NCBI GenBank assembly: GCA_950075905.1 | Contig: CATMVR010000179.1 | Span: 1-8,470, forward strand | Reading direction: 5' to 3' | Source of the DNA: an uncultured Persicitalea sp. | GTDB lineage: Bacteria; Bacteroidota; Bacteroidia; Cytophagales; Spirosomataceae | DNA length: 8,470 nt | Shown: positions 1 to 6,971 of the stretch, in pieces | How positions within the stretch are numbered: position 1 is the stretch's first letter | How the letters are laid out: each line of letters begins with the position of its first letter | Notes under the pieces: generated by a model | The model's database searches: none | Told to the model about the DNA's origin: nothing | Seen by the model: only the letters and a program-made list of their open reading frames with translations | Position numbers and translations under genes: made by a program

Positions 1-465
1 GCATGGAAAAAATTGAAATCATTACCTGGATTGGAAATTGCTGAATTTGAGGGGTTCTGGTTGAAAAGAGTGGATCCGAATGCAAACTTGATAAGGCGGG
101 TATGGGGGCGGCTTTCCCTGGAAGCACAGGAGCAGGCACTGAAACGGTTAGGTGATCTTGGTGCTGAGTACGCCATAAAAGAAGGAATGTTAATGACCCG
201 CTCTGTGGGGACTGTAATGGGGATTGGAAATTTAAATAGTAAGACTTTTTTGAAAAGTTATGTGAAAGGAAGTTTTAGAATGAAAACCTTATTCCATGAT
301 ATTCGACCAGGGAATCTAGGAATCAATGGTCATATTTTCGATCCGGCAATTGATTCTGTTTGGAAGACAATTGTTTGGGGGACTCCCTATGCATTAAGAG
401 TATCGGATGAGATACTAGATATGTTTGTGGACCCCTATACGCAACAAAATGATTCAAAAAACTAA
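1..465 (+). CDS. Unrecognised protein, 5' end outside window
   Basis: I do not recognise this protein. The frame is open from base 1 (Ala-Trp-Lys-Lys-Leu...) and closes at tandem TAA TAA stops (463-468), so the gene probably begins upstream; the TTG at 13 is the first possible start inside the window but has no supporting signal. The visible part is about 154 residues, soluble, without membrane segments. A helical stretch rich in Leu, Ala and Glu (around bases 100-190) is followed by a Gly-rich, aromatic C-terminal half containing HDIRPGN, NGHIFDPAID and WKTIVWGTPYAL. It is AT-rich: a hand count of 241-420 gives 65 G+C in 180, well below the vgrG and tss genes. Its position 50 bases upstream of vgrG and its atypical composition suggest accessory cargo of the secretion system, such as an effector or immunity protein, but no family motif proves this. 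Confidence 0.6.
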   Translation, partial: AWKKLKSLPGLEIAEFEGFWLKRVDPNANLIRRVWGRLSLEAQEQALKRLGDLGAEYAIKEGMLMTRSVGTVMGIGNLNSKTFLKSYVKGSFRMKTLFHDIRPGNLGINGHIFDPAIDSVWKTIVWGTPYALRVSDEILDMFVDPYTQQNDSKN

Positions 466-515
466 TAATACCAGTTCTTTCTCCGCCTTCAGCCGGGTGG
501 ATTCTGCCCTACCCT

Positions 516-2324
516 ATGAAAGAAAACAAAGTATACCGGATGGAACTCTCCCTCAATGGGAAGACGATCAGCGAATACGACCGGCTTTCGCTGGAACAGT
601 CATTTGTGGGGCACCACCGGGCCGAAATCCACCTACCGGCTTTTGTTCTGGGTGGCGGTGGGGCTACCGACTACGTAAATTTGAAAGAGCTTACCAGCAA
701 ATACGTAGGGGAAAAGGCAAGCTTGCACCTCAAAGAGGGTACATCGGAAAACAATAGTTTTCGGGAGGAAAGCCGGTTTGTCTTCGAGGGAATTGTTGCC
801 GGCATTCAATTGCAAAAGCTCGATATGGTCAATACTCTGCTGGCGGTGACTCTCCTCAGTCCGACCATTTTGCTGGATACCGGGGAGGTAACCCAAAGCT
901 TTACCGAAAAATCGCTGGATGCCGTTGTTAAGGAAGTCATCAAACCCGCCGGGGCGGGATTAACGTCAACGGTATCTACTGAATTCAAGGGAACGATTCC
1001 TTACGTGACTCAATACCAGGAAACCTCCCTGCATTTTTTGCAGCGACTGGCTGACACCTATGGAGAATGGTGCTTCTACAACGGTACAAAGTTTATTTTT
1101 GGAAAACCGGCAGCGTCGTCCACGACCACCGAACTCGAATACGGCAGTAACCTCAACCATCTGGAATACCAGCTCCAGCTAGCCCCCGCCACGGCCAAGG
1201 GTAGCTACTACGACTACCTGACCGACAAACTCTATGAGGCTCCCTCAGCCGGGGAGTCAGTAAGTGACTTACAGGAGTTTGCACGGGCTGCGCTGTCAAA
1301 GTCCGACAAATTTTTTCCCATGGAAACCCGTAACATTTCTTTTCAGGGCTATCAGGAGGCAGGTGCTTTGAAACGGGCTGTCAAGATGGAGAAAAGCGTA
1401 GCGTCCAACCAATTGGCCATTTGTAAGGGGTTGAGCAACAGCCTGCAACTAAAACTGGGCGGACTGGTCAAAATTAAGGATGATGTGTTTGAGAATGGCA
1501 ATAAACTCCGCTCCGACAACTACGGTACCTTTCTCATTACCGAGTTGCGACATTTTATGGACGCCCGGGGTGTGTATCAAAATAGCTTCGAGGCCATTCC
1601 GCAGGACACTACATTTCCCCCGGTCAAGTACATGACCATCCCCCCTAAGGCCGAATCCCAGCCAGCCAGGGTCAAAGAGGTAGGGGACGAAAAAAACATG
1701 GGTCGGGTGAGGGTACAGTTCTACTGGCAGCCCGACGGGCAGAAAACCCCCTGGATCAGAGTAGCCTCGCTGATGAGTGGCGACAAGCAGGGTGTATATT
1801 TCACCCCTGAAGTCAACGACGTGGTGTTTGTCGATTTTGAATTTGGCAATCCCGATCTCCCGTTTGTACGTGGTGCCATGTACCATGGCTCCACTTTACC
1901 GGGCGACAAACTTTTTCATAAAGAAAACAACTTTAAGGGCATCATCACCCGCGGAGGCAATCACGTGTTAATAGACGATAGCAGCGGAAAAGAGGAAATC
2001 CGGATATTCAATAAGGACACTAAAAACGAAGTACGGCTATCCTTGAATGGTGAAACTCTAATCTCTATCAAGAGCGAGGGTAAAATCAAGCTGGAAGGTA
2101 AAGAGGTGGAAATAAAAGCCCAGAAAATTAGCATGAGTGCCGATCAGGACTGGAAAGTAGAGACCAACCGGGCATCGGTACAAGCGCAAAGTACGCTCAA
2201 AATGGAGGGGGCGCAAATAACAGTAGACGGAAAGTCAAAAGCCTCCGTGAAGGCAGGCGGGCAGTTAGATCTGGAAGGAAGCGCTACGGCGAGCCTAAAA
2301 GGAGGTGTTGTAAAAATCAATTAA
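516..2324 (+). CDS. vgrG: Type VI secretion spike protein VgrG (TssI)
   Basis: VgrG trimers form the puncturing spike that sits on the Hcp tube, is assembled on the baseplate and is fired into target cells. The 602-residue length is usual for Bacteroidota VgrG. Residues 1 to about 350 are the gp27-like (phage tail D) base, with the typical N-terminal pattern SLNGKTISEYDRLSLEQSF and a mid-domain QYQETSLHFLQRLADTYGEW. Residues about 380-462 are the gp5-type OB fold: GRVRVQFYWQPDGQKTPWIR, then a Gly-rich stretch ending NPDLPFVRGAMYHG. From about 475 to the end, alternating hydrophobic/polar residues (IKLEGKEVEIKAQKISM) form the beta-helical spike. It ends bluntly at GGVVKIN with no C-terminal effector domain, so cargo would have to ride on PAAR or adaptors. 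ATG at 516 is chosen because the conserved N-terminus begins a few residues after it; there is no Shine-Dalgarno. tssE follows after 4 bases. Confidence 0.95.
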   Translation: MKENKVYRMELSLNGKTISEYDRLSLEQSFVGHHRAEIHLPAFVLGGGGATDYVNLKELTSKYVGEKASLHLKEGTSENNSFREESRFVFEGIVAGIQLQKLDMVNTLLAVTLLSPTILLDTGEVTQSFTEKSLDAVVKEVIKPAGAGLTSTVSTEFKGTIPYVTQYQETSLHFLQRLADTYGEWCFYNGTKFIFGKPAASSTTTELEYGSNLNHLEYQLQLAPATAKGSYYDYLTDKLYEAPSAGESVSDLQEFARAALSKSDKFFPMETRNISFQGYQEAGALKRAVKMEKSVASNQLAICKGLSNSLQLKLGGLVKIKDDVFENGNKLRSDNYGTFLITELRHFMDARGVYQNSFEAIPQDTTFPPVKYMTIPPKAESQPARVKEVGDEKNMGRVRVQFYWQPDGQKTPWIRVASLMSGDKQGVYFTPEVNDVVFVDFEFGNPDLPFVRGAMYHGSTLPGDKLFHKENNFKGIITRGGNHVLIDDSSGKEEIRIFNKDTKNEVRLSLNGETLISIKSEGKIKLEGKEVEIKAQKISMSADQDWKVETNRASVQAQSTLKMEGAQITVDGKSKASVKAGGQLDLEGSATASLKGGVVKIN

Positions 2325-2328
2325 GCCC

Positions 2329-2763
2329 ATGGAAACCAATTACAGCCTGCCAGTTGATTTTGGCGCCCTGATCCGGAAGGGCCCTCAGCCCAAAGTGAGC
2401 CTGAAAGCCTCGATCAGACAGTACATCTACCTGCTCCTGCTGACCCGACGGGCCGAGTGGCGCTTTGATGATGACTTTGGATGCCTTCTTTGGGAAAAAG
2501 ATTTTGAACAGACGGATAACCTGAATGTGTGGCTGGACGAAGTAAAAGTAGACATGCGGCAGGCAATCCAAAAACACGAAACCCGTTTGCGGACAAACTA
2601 CGTGGATATACAACGGGAAGAGCAGCAGGTGCACAATGAAGACGGAAAAATAAGTCGGGTCAGAAACCGGCTCACGATTCGGGTCAGTGGCACGATTCTG
2701 CAAAATGACGAGTCGTTTGACGAGGAGTTTTTGATGTTTTTTGGGCCGGTAACGGTCATATAG
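2329..2763 (+). CDS. tssE: Type VI secretion baseplate subunit TssE (gp25-like)
   Basis: This 144-residue protein belongs to the GPW/gp25 family, the small baseplate wedge component that contacts the sheath and helps start its polymerisation. The evidence is the family layout: an N-terminal strand, a helix beginning SLKASIRQYIYLLLLTRR, the conserved block EWRFDDDFGCLLWE at residues 43-56, a second amphipathic helix (VWLDEVKVDMRQAIQKHE) and C-terminal strands (NRLTIRVSGTI) ending in the phage-like FFGPVTVI. Bacteroidota T6SSiii versions are usually annotated only as GPW/gp25 family proteins. The ATG lies 4 bases after the vgrG stop, implying co-transcription and probably translational coupling. 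The AGGAGG at 2300-2305 is too far upstream to act as its ribosome site and is explained by the Lys-Gly-Gly codons of vgrG. Confidence 0.9.
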   Translation: METNYSLPVDFGALIRKGPQPKVSLKASIRQYIYLLLLTRRAEWRFDDDFGCLLWEKDFEQTDNLNVWLDEVKVDMRQAIQKHETRLRTNYVDIQREEQQVHNEDGKISRVRNRLTIRVSGTILQNDESFDEEFLMFFGPVTVI

Positions 2764-2793
2764 TAAATGATATGAACCTCTAATCTACAAATT

Positions 2794-3303
2794 ATGAGAC
2801 TCCAGCCTTATACCGGTCAATTTTTAGCTAAAGATAGGCTGACGCCCGATGATCAGGCCAGTTTCCTGTCCGGTTCTGCTACGGTGCTACTGCCCCCGGA
2901 TTTTATACTATGGCGGTTTGTTTCAAATTCCACTGATTATAAGTTTGGTGCCTTTTGGATAGATCCCCTAACAATGAGAAATATTATGGAATCCATCCAT
3001 AGTACGAACACCTATTCCCTAAAAGGAAAGAAAGAACGAATAAAAGATGATCTGGCTGTATTGGCAAGCTTTTCAAATCCGAATTGGCGTTTAAAAATCA
3101 GTTTAAAGCAAGAGGTGGTAGCTCATGTGGGGCAGATAGCGCCCCAGAAGCGATTTGAATCCGATAAGAAAGAGTTATTGTTGCCCGTTGATAAAGCACT
3201 GGAACATAGGATGGGAGGGTATTCGCAGTATGTGATACCCAGTTTTCGTGGGATGCCCGATGAAAACGACTACGCACGAATTGAGCATTTTGCCCATATA
3301 TGA
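2794..3303 (+). CDS. Unrecognised protein in T6SS operon; possible ADP-ribosyltransferase/TNT-like effector
   Basis: This 169-residue soluble protein is not a core T6SS component that I recognise. The order of motifs resembles NAD-using polymorphic toxins (ADP-ribosyltransferase and TNT-like folds): an Arg-bearing strand LWRFVS (residues 39-44, Arg41), an aromatic strand KFGAFWID (50-57), a helix, then VVAHVGQIAPQ (108-118), similar to the 'VyxGxiApq' element, and GGYSQYVIP (141-149), similar to the 'GGgxQyxip' element with its glutamine (Gln145). This is pattern resemblance only. The gene lies 30 bases after tssE and 3 bases before tssF, in the same direction, so it is expressed with the machine. 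Its 2941-3120 stretch has 66 G+C in 180 by hand count against 99 in 180 for tssF 3361-3540, a sign of separate origin. No signal peptide is seen. No immunity gene is obvious beside it, which weakens the toxin reading. An unknown structural accessory is the alternative. Confidence 0.8.
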   Translation: MRLQPYTGQFLAKDRLTPDDQASFLSGSATVLLPPDFILWRFVSNSTDYKFGAFWIDPLTMRNIMESIHSTNTYSLKGKKERIKDDLAVLASFSNPNWRLKISLKQEVVAHVGQIAPQKRFESDKKELLLPVDKALEHRMGGYSQYVIPSFRGMPDENDYARIEHFAHI

Positions 3304-3306
3304 CTT

Positions 3307-5127
3307 ATGAGTAACGCCAGCATCGAAAATCGTGATAGCATCAAGCGTCGCTTGTGGTCCGAAGCTACCCGCCAGTGGGGCTATGGGGAGCAGGAGGTAT
3401 CGGAAGAGGCTTTCGACCCCCTGGTAGATCTTTTGATGGGCGCGTTTTCGGTAGAGGCCGAAAAACTCTGGCACGAAGTAACCCAGGCCAAAAGCCGGGT
3501 AGTGAAGCAGTTGATCGAAAATATTCTGCCCGAAGTGGCTACGGGAATTTTGCCGGCACATGCCGTTTGTTTCATTCAGCCTCCCCCGGGTGAGACGGCC
3601 GAACTGCCTGTTACCGACCAATTCTTTGTGCCCGGTGTGGAGGAATCCTGGCTGACACCCGCTGGCTCTTTTCGTATGACCACGGCTCAGGTCAAACTGG
3701 TGGCAGGTGGCCAGTCCATCGAACTCTTAAATGCGGCTACAGGCCGTCGCGAGACTTTTGTCCAATTGACAGGTGCCCGTTCGCTACCTTCGCATACCTT
3801 ATGGATCGGCCTACAGCTGCCCACCTCGTCTGTACCGATGGAGCGCATTCCCTTGTTTATAAACTGGCTCTCTGAGTTGGATCGGGCCCGGTATTTGCCC
3901 TATACCGTTAGCCTTAGGTTTTTGGATAGCACCGGCAAGTCGCTTTCTGCCAGCTCTGGTCTTGGGGGTATGGATGAATCCAAAGAAGTACCCATTAGCT
4001 TCCTTTCGGAACATGCCCATGAAATACTAGGCTTCTACGAGCCCCATTATTATACGTTGGATGTTCCCTGGGGCGATCGATCGCAAATTAAAAAGTATCC
4101 CCTTGTTTGGAATGATATACTTGAAGATCAGGAAAAGGTGCTATTGGATGAGCCCTTGTTTTGGGTAGAGATAAAGTGCCCGCCCGCCTATACACCTGAC
4201 GCGTTGAGTAAAATGCAAATCCTTACCAACTGTTTTCCGATGATGAACCGCCGGTTGGTTCGTCAGCGAGGCAGAATACAACCGCTTTTCAATGTGTATG
4301 CTCTGTCAGACGAAACGGATTTTCTGGCCATTGAAAAAGTACTGGACGGTGATGGGAAAGCACTGTTGCCTGCGCAGGAAATTAGTCAGGATAAAGGCAG
4401 GGGTACCTATTTGCTCCGTAACAGAACCGTGGCTCGTTTTGATCGGCGGGATGCCTTCGAAAAGCTAACGGATGTAGTTCATCATTTGCGGGATGACCTG
4501 GCGGCCATTAATGCGTTGGACAACTCCTTGTTGACTCCCCATCTGGAAATAGTTGCCAGAAGTGTCGCTAAATTAAAGGAAAGTATGAGTACGCTGGATA
4601 GTCAGTTGCCTAAGATTTATCTGATGGCAAACAGCCGGGTCGGTGGGGGGATGCTGGATGTACACTACTGGACTTCGCCGGGTGCAAAAGGCAATGGCAT
4701 TTCCGCCGGGACGCAGCTAACCGCCGAATCATCAAACCAGACCCAGACGTCGGGTGGCGTACTGTTGGTCCCTACTACTGGTGGCAGAGCCCCCCTGAAC
4801 GAGGAAGAGACACGTAAAGCTTTTCGGGAGGCCCTGCTGACCCGTGGAAGGGCGGTCAGTCGGGAAGATTTTCGGATTCTCGCCAAAAAGGTGACCGGGC
4901 AGGCGGCTTCTTCCATTCAGGTTCGAAAAGCGCTATCGGTGGGGCAGGGAGTCAGAGAGGGAGTGGTAAACACCCTGGAAGTAACCCTTACGCCCGACTC
5001 CCGGCAGTCCTTTCCTGAATCCTTTTGGCTGGGTATGGCCCAGCAGGTAAAAAATCAGCTGGTACAACGCTCCGCAAACGTTTTACCATTGTATGTACAA
5101 GTAGAAGGGTATACCTGGAAACTATGA
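3307..5127 (+). CDS. tssF: Type VI secretion baseplate subunit TssF
   Basis: TssF is the largest wedge subunit of the T6SS baseplate, equivalent to phage T4 gp6; two copies pair with one TssG and surround the VgrG hub. The 606-residue length suits the family. The N-terminus has the ImpG/VasA pattern: an acidic DP-rich segment, then FDPLVDLLMGAFSVEAEKLW and a helix leading to QLIENILPEVATGILPAHAV, where a Pro marks the start of the beta domain (residues about 35-90). The C-terminal region from about residue 495 (LNEEETRKAFREALLTRGRA, then SREDF and, near the end, LEVTLTPD and PLYVQVEG) matches the baseplate-J/gp6-like tail found in these proteins. Start ATG 3307 is 3 bases after the upstream stop. 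The last four bases ATGA are shared with the tssG start, a classic translational-coupling overlap for proteins that assemble together. Confidence 0.9.
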   Translation: MSNASIENRDSIKRRLWSEATRQWGYGEQEVSEEAFDPLVDLLMGAFSVEAEKLWHEVTQAKSRVVKQLIENILPEVATGILPAHAVCFIQPPPGETAELPVTDQFFVPGVEESWLTPAGSFRMTTAQVKLVAGGQSIELLNAATGRRETFVQLTGARSLPSHTLWIGLQLPTSSVPMERIPLFINWLSELDRARYLPYTVSLRFLDSTGKSLSASSGLGGMDESKEVPISFLSEHAHEILGFYEPHYYTLDVPWGDRSQIKKYPLVWNDILEDQEKVLLDEPLFWVEIKCPPAYTPDALSKMQILTNCFPMMNRRLVRQRGRIQPLFNVYALSDETDFLAIEKVLDGDGKALLPAQEISQDKGRGTYLLRNRTVARFDRRDAFEKLTDVVHHLRDDLAAINALDNSLLTPHLEIVARSVAKLKESMSTLDSQLPKIYLMANSRVGGGMLDVHYWTSPGAKGNGISAGTQLTAESSNQTQTSGGVLLVPTTGGRAPLNEEETRKAFREALLTRGRAVSREDFRILAKKVTGQAASSIQVRKALSVGQGVREGVVNTLEVTLTPDSRQSFPESFWLGMAQQVKNQLVQRSANVLPLYVQVEGYTWKL

Positions 5128-6068
5128 ATACCTCTCAGTATGAAATAGGCGACCTGTTAAAATTACTACCGGTAGATTATCGGGCAGAGGGTGTATCCCG
5201 TGAGCTTATTGAGTCGGGGGGAATAAGGGTGGATCATACCTTACTGCTCCCCGTAGGAGCTTTCGACCGGTCGTTTGGTCATGAAATAGAACTGGTGAGC
5301 CTTGAAAAGGCAGAGGAAGGAAGGCAAGATCACTTAGAAATCCATATACGTCGGGAAGGTGTACTGGACATGCTTCCCCCCGGTTTACTATTTCAGATAG
5401 ATGCAACGGACGAAGAGCGGACGGCCAACAGGATGGTCAGGGATGCTGAGCGACACGATACTGCCCTAAAACAGGCCCGGCAGTTTTTTGCGCCTTTTGA
5501 TGCTGAGTTTGGACACCTCAGGCTGAGACTCGAAATTTTCGAGCATCAATCAATGGGGTGTCCATTGGCGCACTACGCAGACGAGCTGATCGATTTGTTG
5601 TGGCCTGGGTTGTTGATGCCCATGACTGACTACCAGAAGGCCCTTCTCCTTGAACTATCCCTATGCCTTTCACAGGTATGTGGTTCTCATCGGGCGTGCG
5701 AAGGGTACCTCGAAAAATTCTTTGGATTTCCGGTGCAGCTAGAATCTCATCCCTCCCATGAACTAGCCCTATGCAGTGCTCAGGGGCTGGGCGGAGCGTC
5801 GCTGGGAGTGGATATGATTCCCTTTGAATCCTTTGAGGATCACCATCACGTCCTGGTTCGGTTGGGACCGGTGCCAGGGGAGACTATGATGGATTTCAGG
5901 CAGCACGAACCAGTTGGAAAAAGTTACCGCCTTCTTTCCTTTTTGTGTGAAATACTCCTGTCAGCCGAATTTTCCTGGTCATTGGATCTTATTCCGCGCG
6001 AAACAGGCTTTCGAATAGATAGTACACGAAACAATGGCATTCTGGGATACACTACTATTCCTGGATAA
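5124..6068 (+). CDS. tssG: Type VI secretion baseplate subunit TssG
   Basis: TssG (ImpH/VasB family) is the smaller wedge protein, equivalent to T4 gp7/gp53, that bridges two TssF copies and recruits TssK. I place the start at ATG 5124, giving 314 residues, because this ATG overlaps the tssF stop as ATGA; the frame continues upstream to 5025 but those codons encode tssF. Family features are visible: DYRAEG near the start, the TssF-binding region with GHLRLRLEIFEHQ, the helix GCPLAHYADELIDLLW, FFGFPVQLE, and a C-terminal LVRLGPVPGETMMDF followed by a long helix (residues about 243-290), like the 'LGPV...f' element of proteobacterial TssG. The sequence is divergent, as expected for T6SSiii. A His-rich run (DHHHV, about 237-241) precedes the LGPV element; its meaning is unknown. 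Confidence 0.88.
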   Translation: MNTSQYEIGDLLKLLPVDYRAEGVSRELIESGGIRVDHTLLLPVGAFDRSFGHEIELVSLEKAEEGRQDHLEIHIRREGVLDMLPPGLLFQIDATDEERTANRMVRDAERHDTALKQARQFFAPFDAEFGHLRLRLEIFEHQSMGCPLAHYADELIDLLWPGLLMPMTDYQKALLLELSLCLSQVCGSHRACEGYLEKFFGFPVQLESHPSHELALCSAQGLGGASLGVDMIPFESFEDHHHVLVRLGPVPGETMMDFRQHEPVGKSYRLLSFLCEILLSAEFSWSLDLIPRETGFRIDSTRNNGILGYTTIPG

Positions 6069-6097
6069 CCAACCAAGCAAATAGCATTAAAAATAAG

Positions 6098-6949
6098 ATG
6101 ACACTGCTTCTGAATACACTGCTCCCATTTATACTGGGTTTGGCTTTGGCCGGATTGCTACTTTATATTCGTGCGGGTGTATCCCTGGTCCGTTTGATAA
6201 TTGGAGCAGTGTGGGTTATGATTCTCTTCGGAATTGTGGGGTATCTAATCACGAAGGTCGACGCCCTTCCCTTGCGTTTCCTGGTACTAATGTCAGTGGC
6301 CATGGCGATTGGTGTGCTATATCTCTATTTGGTTCCGAAAGCTTTGACTGGCTGGACCCGGTCTGGTGTTTTGGACCTTTTCCTTCCCGGTCTGGTTCTG
6401 ATGGTATTTGGTATAAGCGGCTTTTTGGTGAGTCATTACACGTTAGCGCATCCCGATAAGGAAAGTAATGTAAATATAATAAGCCTCCTGGCCGCTTTTC
6501 CGGCTTTTCTGCTACCCTCTTTTTGTGTTTATTCTTATGACCAGTGGGCGAGCATCCCAACCCTCCGTTATCCTACCTGGACCTATCCTCTGTATCGTGA
6601 GTTGCCGAGACTCCACCCGGAGGAGCCGATTAAAATAAAAATGAATTACACCCTGCAACCTACCGGAATGGACGGGCCTTTTGAAGGCTACGAAGTAGAG
6701 TTTCCCACGAATGTCCCCCTGGGAGATTTGTTTCATTACTTTATAGCTTTTCACAACCGGCAGCCCAAGAACCGAAACGCGGCTATTCAGTACCTTCATG
6801 GAGAAACTCCGGTGGAATGGATACTATACCGATATGCTCTATCAGGAAACAGAAAAGTACATCTTGCCATGGATAAAACCCTTCCTGAAAATGGTATTCA
6901 GAATGGCGATGCGATTTTTGCCTGTAGTTTAGTTCCCACTGTGGTTTAA
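6098..6949 (+). CDS. tssN: T6SSiii membrane protein TssN
   Basis: TssN is an inner-membrane protein specific to Bacteroidota T6SSiii, which lack TssL/TssM; together with TssO, TssP and others it is thought to form the envelope anchor. This 283-residue protein has five clear hydrophobic segments at about residues 3-24, 30-51, 57-79, 91-115 and 126-147, followed by a soluble C-terminal domain (148-283). Length, topology and position between tssG and tssK all fit TssN. The C-terminal domain looks like a beta-grasp (ubiquitin-like) fold: strand IKIKMNYTLQ (from 178), a helix with PLGDLFHYFIAFH, and the ending KTLPENGIQNGDAIFACS, which recalls the 'L...GI.dGD.I' end of YukD/ubiquitin-like proteins; this part is my inference. 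ATG 6098 follows an AT-rich leader (TTAAAAATAAG) with no Shine-Dalgarno. tssK starts 22 bases after its stop. Confidence 0.78.
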   Translation: MTLLLNTLLPFILGLALAGLLLYIRAGVSLVRLIIGAVWVMILFGIVGYLITKVDALPLRFLVLMSVAMAIGVLYLYLVPKALTGWTRSGVLDLFLPGLVLMVFGISGFLVSHYTLAHPDKESNVNIISLLAAFPAFLLPSFCVYSYDQWASIPTLRYPTWTYPLYRELPRLHPEEPIKIKMNYTLQPTGMDGPFEGYEVEFPTNVPLGDLFHYFIAFHNRQPKNRNAAIQYLHGETPVEWILYRYALSGNRKVHLAMDKTLPENGIQNGDAIFACSLVPTVV

Positions 6950-6971
6950 CCGAAACTCAAACCTTCTTACG

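Noticed and set aside
3..41. ATG at base 3 with a short frame
   Set aside because: It closes after about a dozen codons; the long frame open from base 1 is the coding one.
425..757. 110-codon + strand open frame overlapping the start of vgrG
   Set aside because: It is out of frame with vgrG, Arg/Gly/Pro-rich with no domain pattern, and vgrG is clearly the coding frame.
1449..1886. 145-codon antisense open frame within vgrG
   Set aside because: It lies wholly opposite the conserved OB-fold coding region and shows no family features; a shadow frame in GC-rich coding DNA.
2300..2305. AGGAGG as a Shine-Dalgarno for tssE
   Set aside because: It is 23 bases from the ATG, too far to act, and is accounted for by vgrG codons.
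2764..2793. Mini-frame ATG AAC CTC TAA in the gap after tssE
   Set aside because: Three codons without a ribosome site; too short to support a leader peptide.
3175..3621. 148-codon antisense frame across the start of tssF
   Set aside because: It overlaps two better supported genes and has no recognisable protein features.
5025..5123. Upstream extension of tssG by 33 codons
   Set aside because: These bases encode the tssF C-terminus; the ATGA overlap at 5124-5127 gives a normal coupled start and the family N-terminus begins there.
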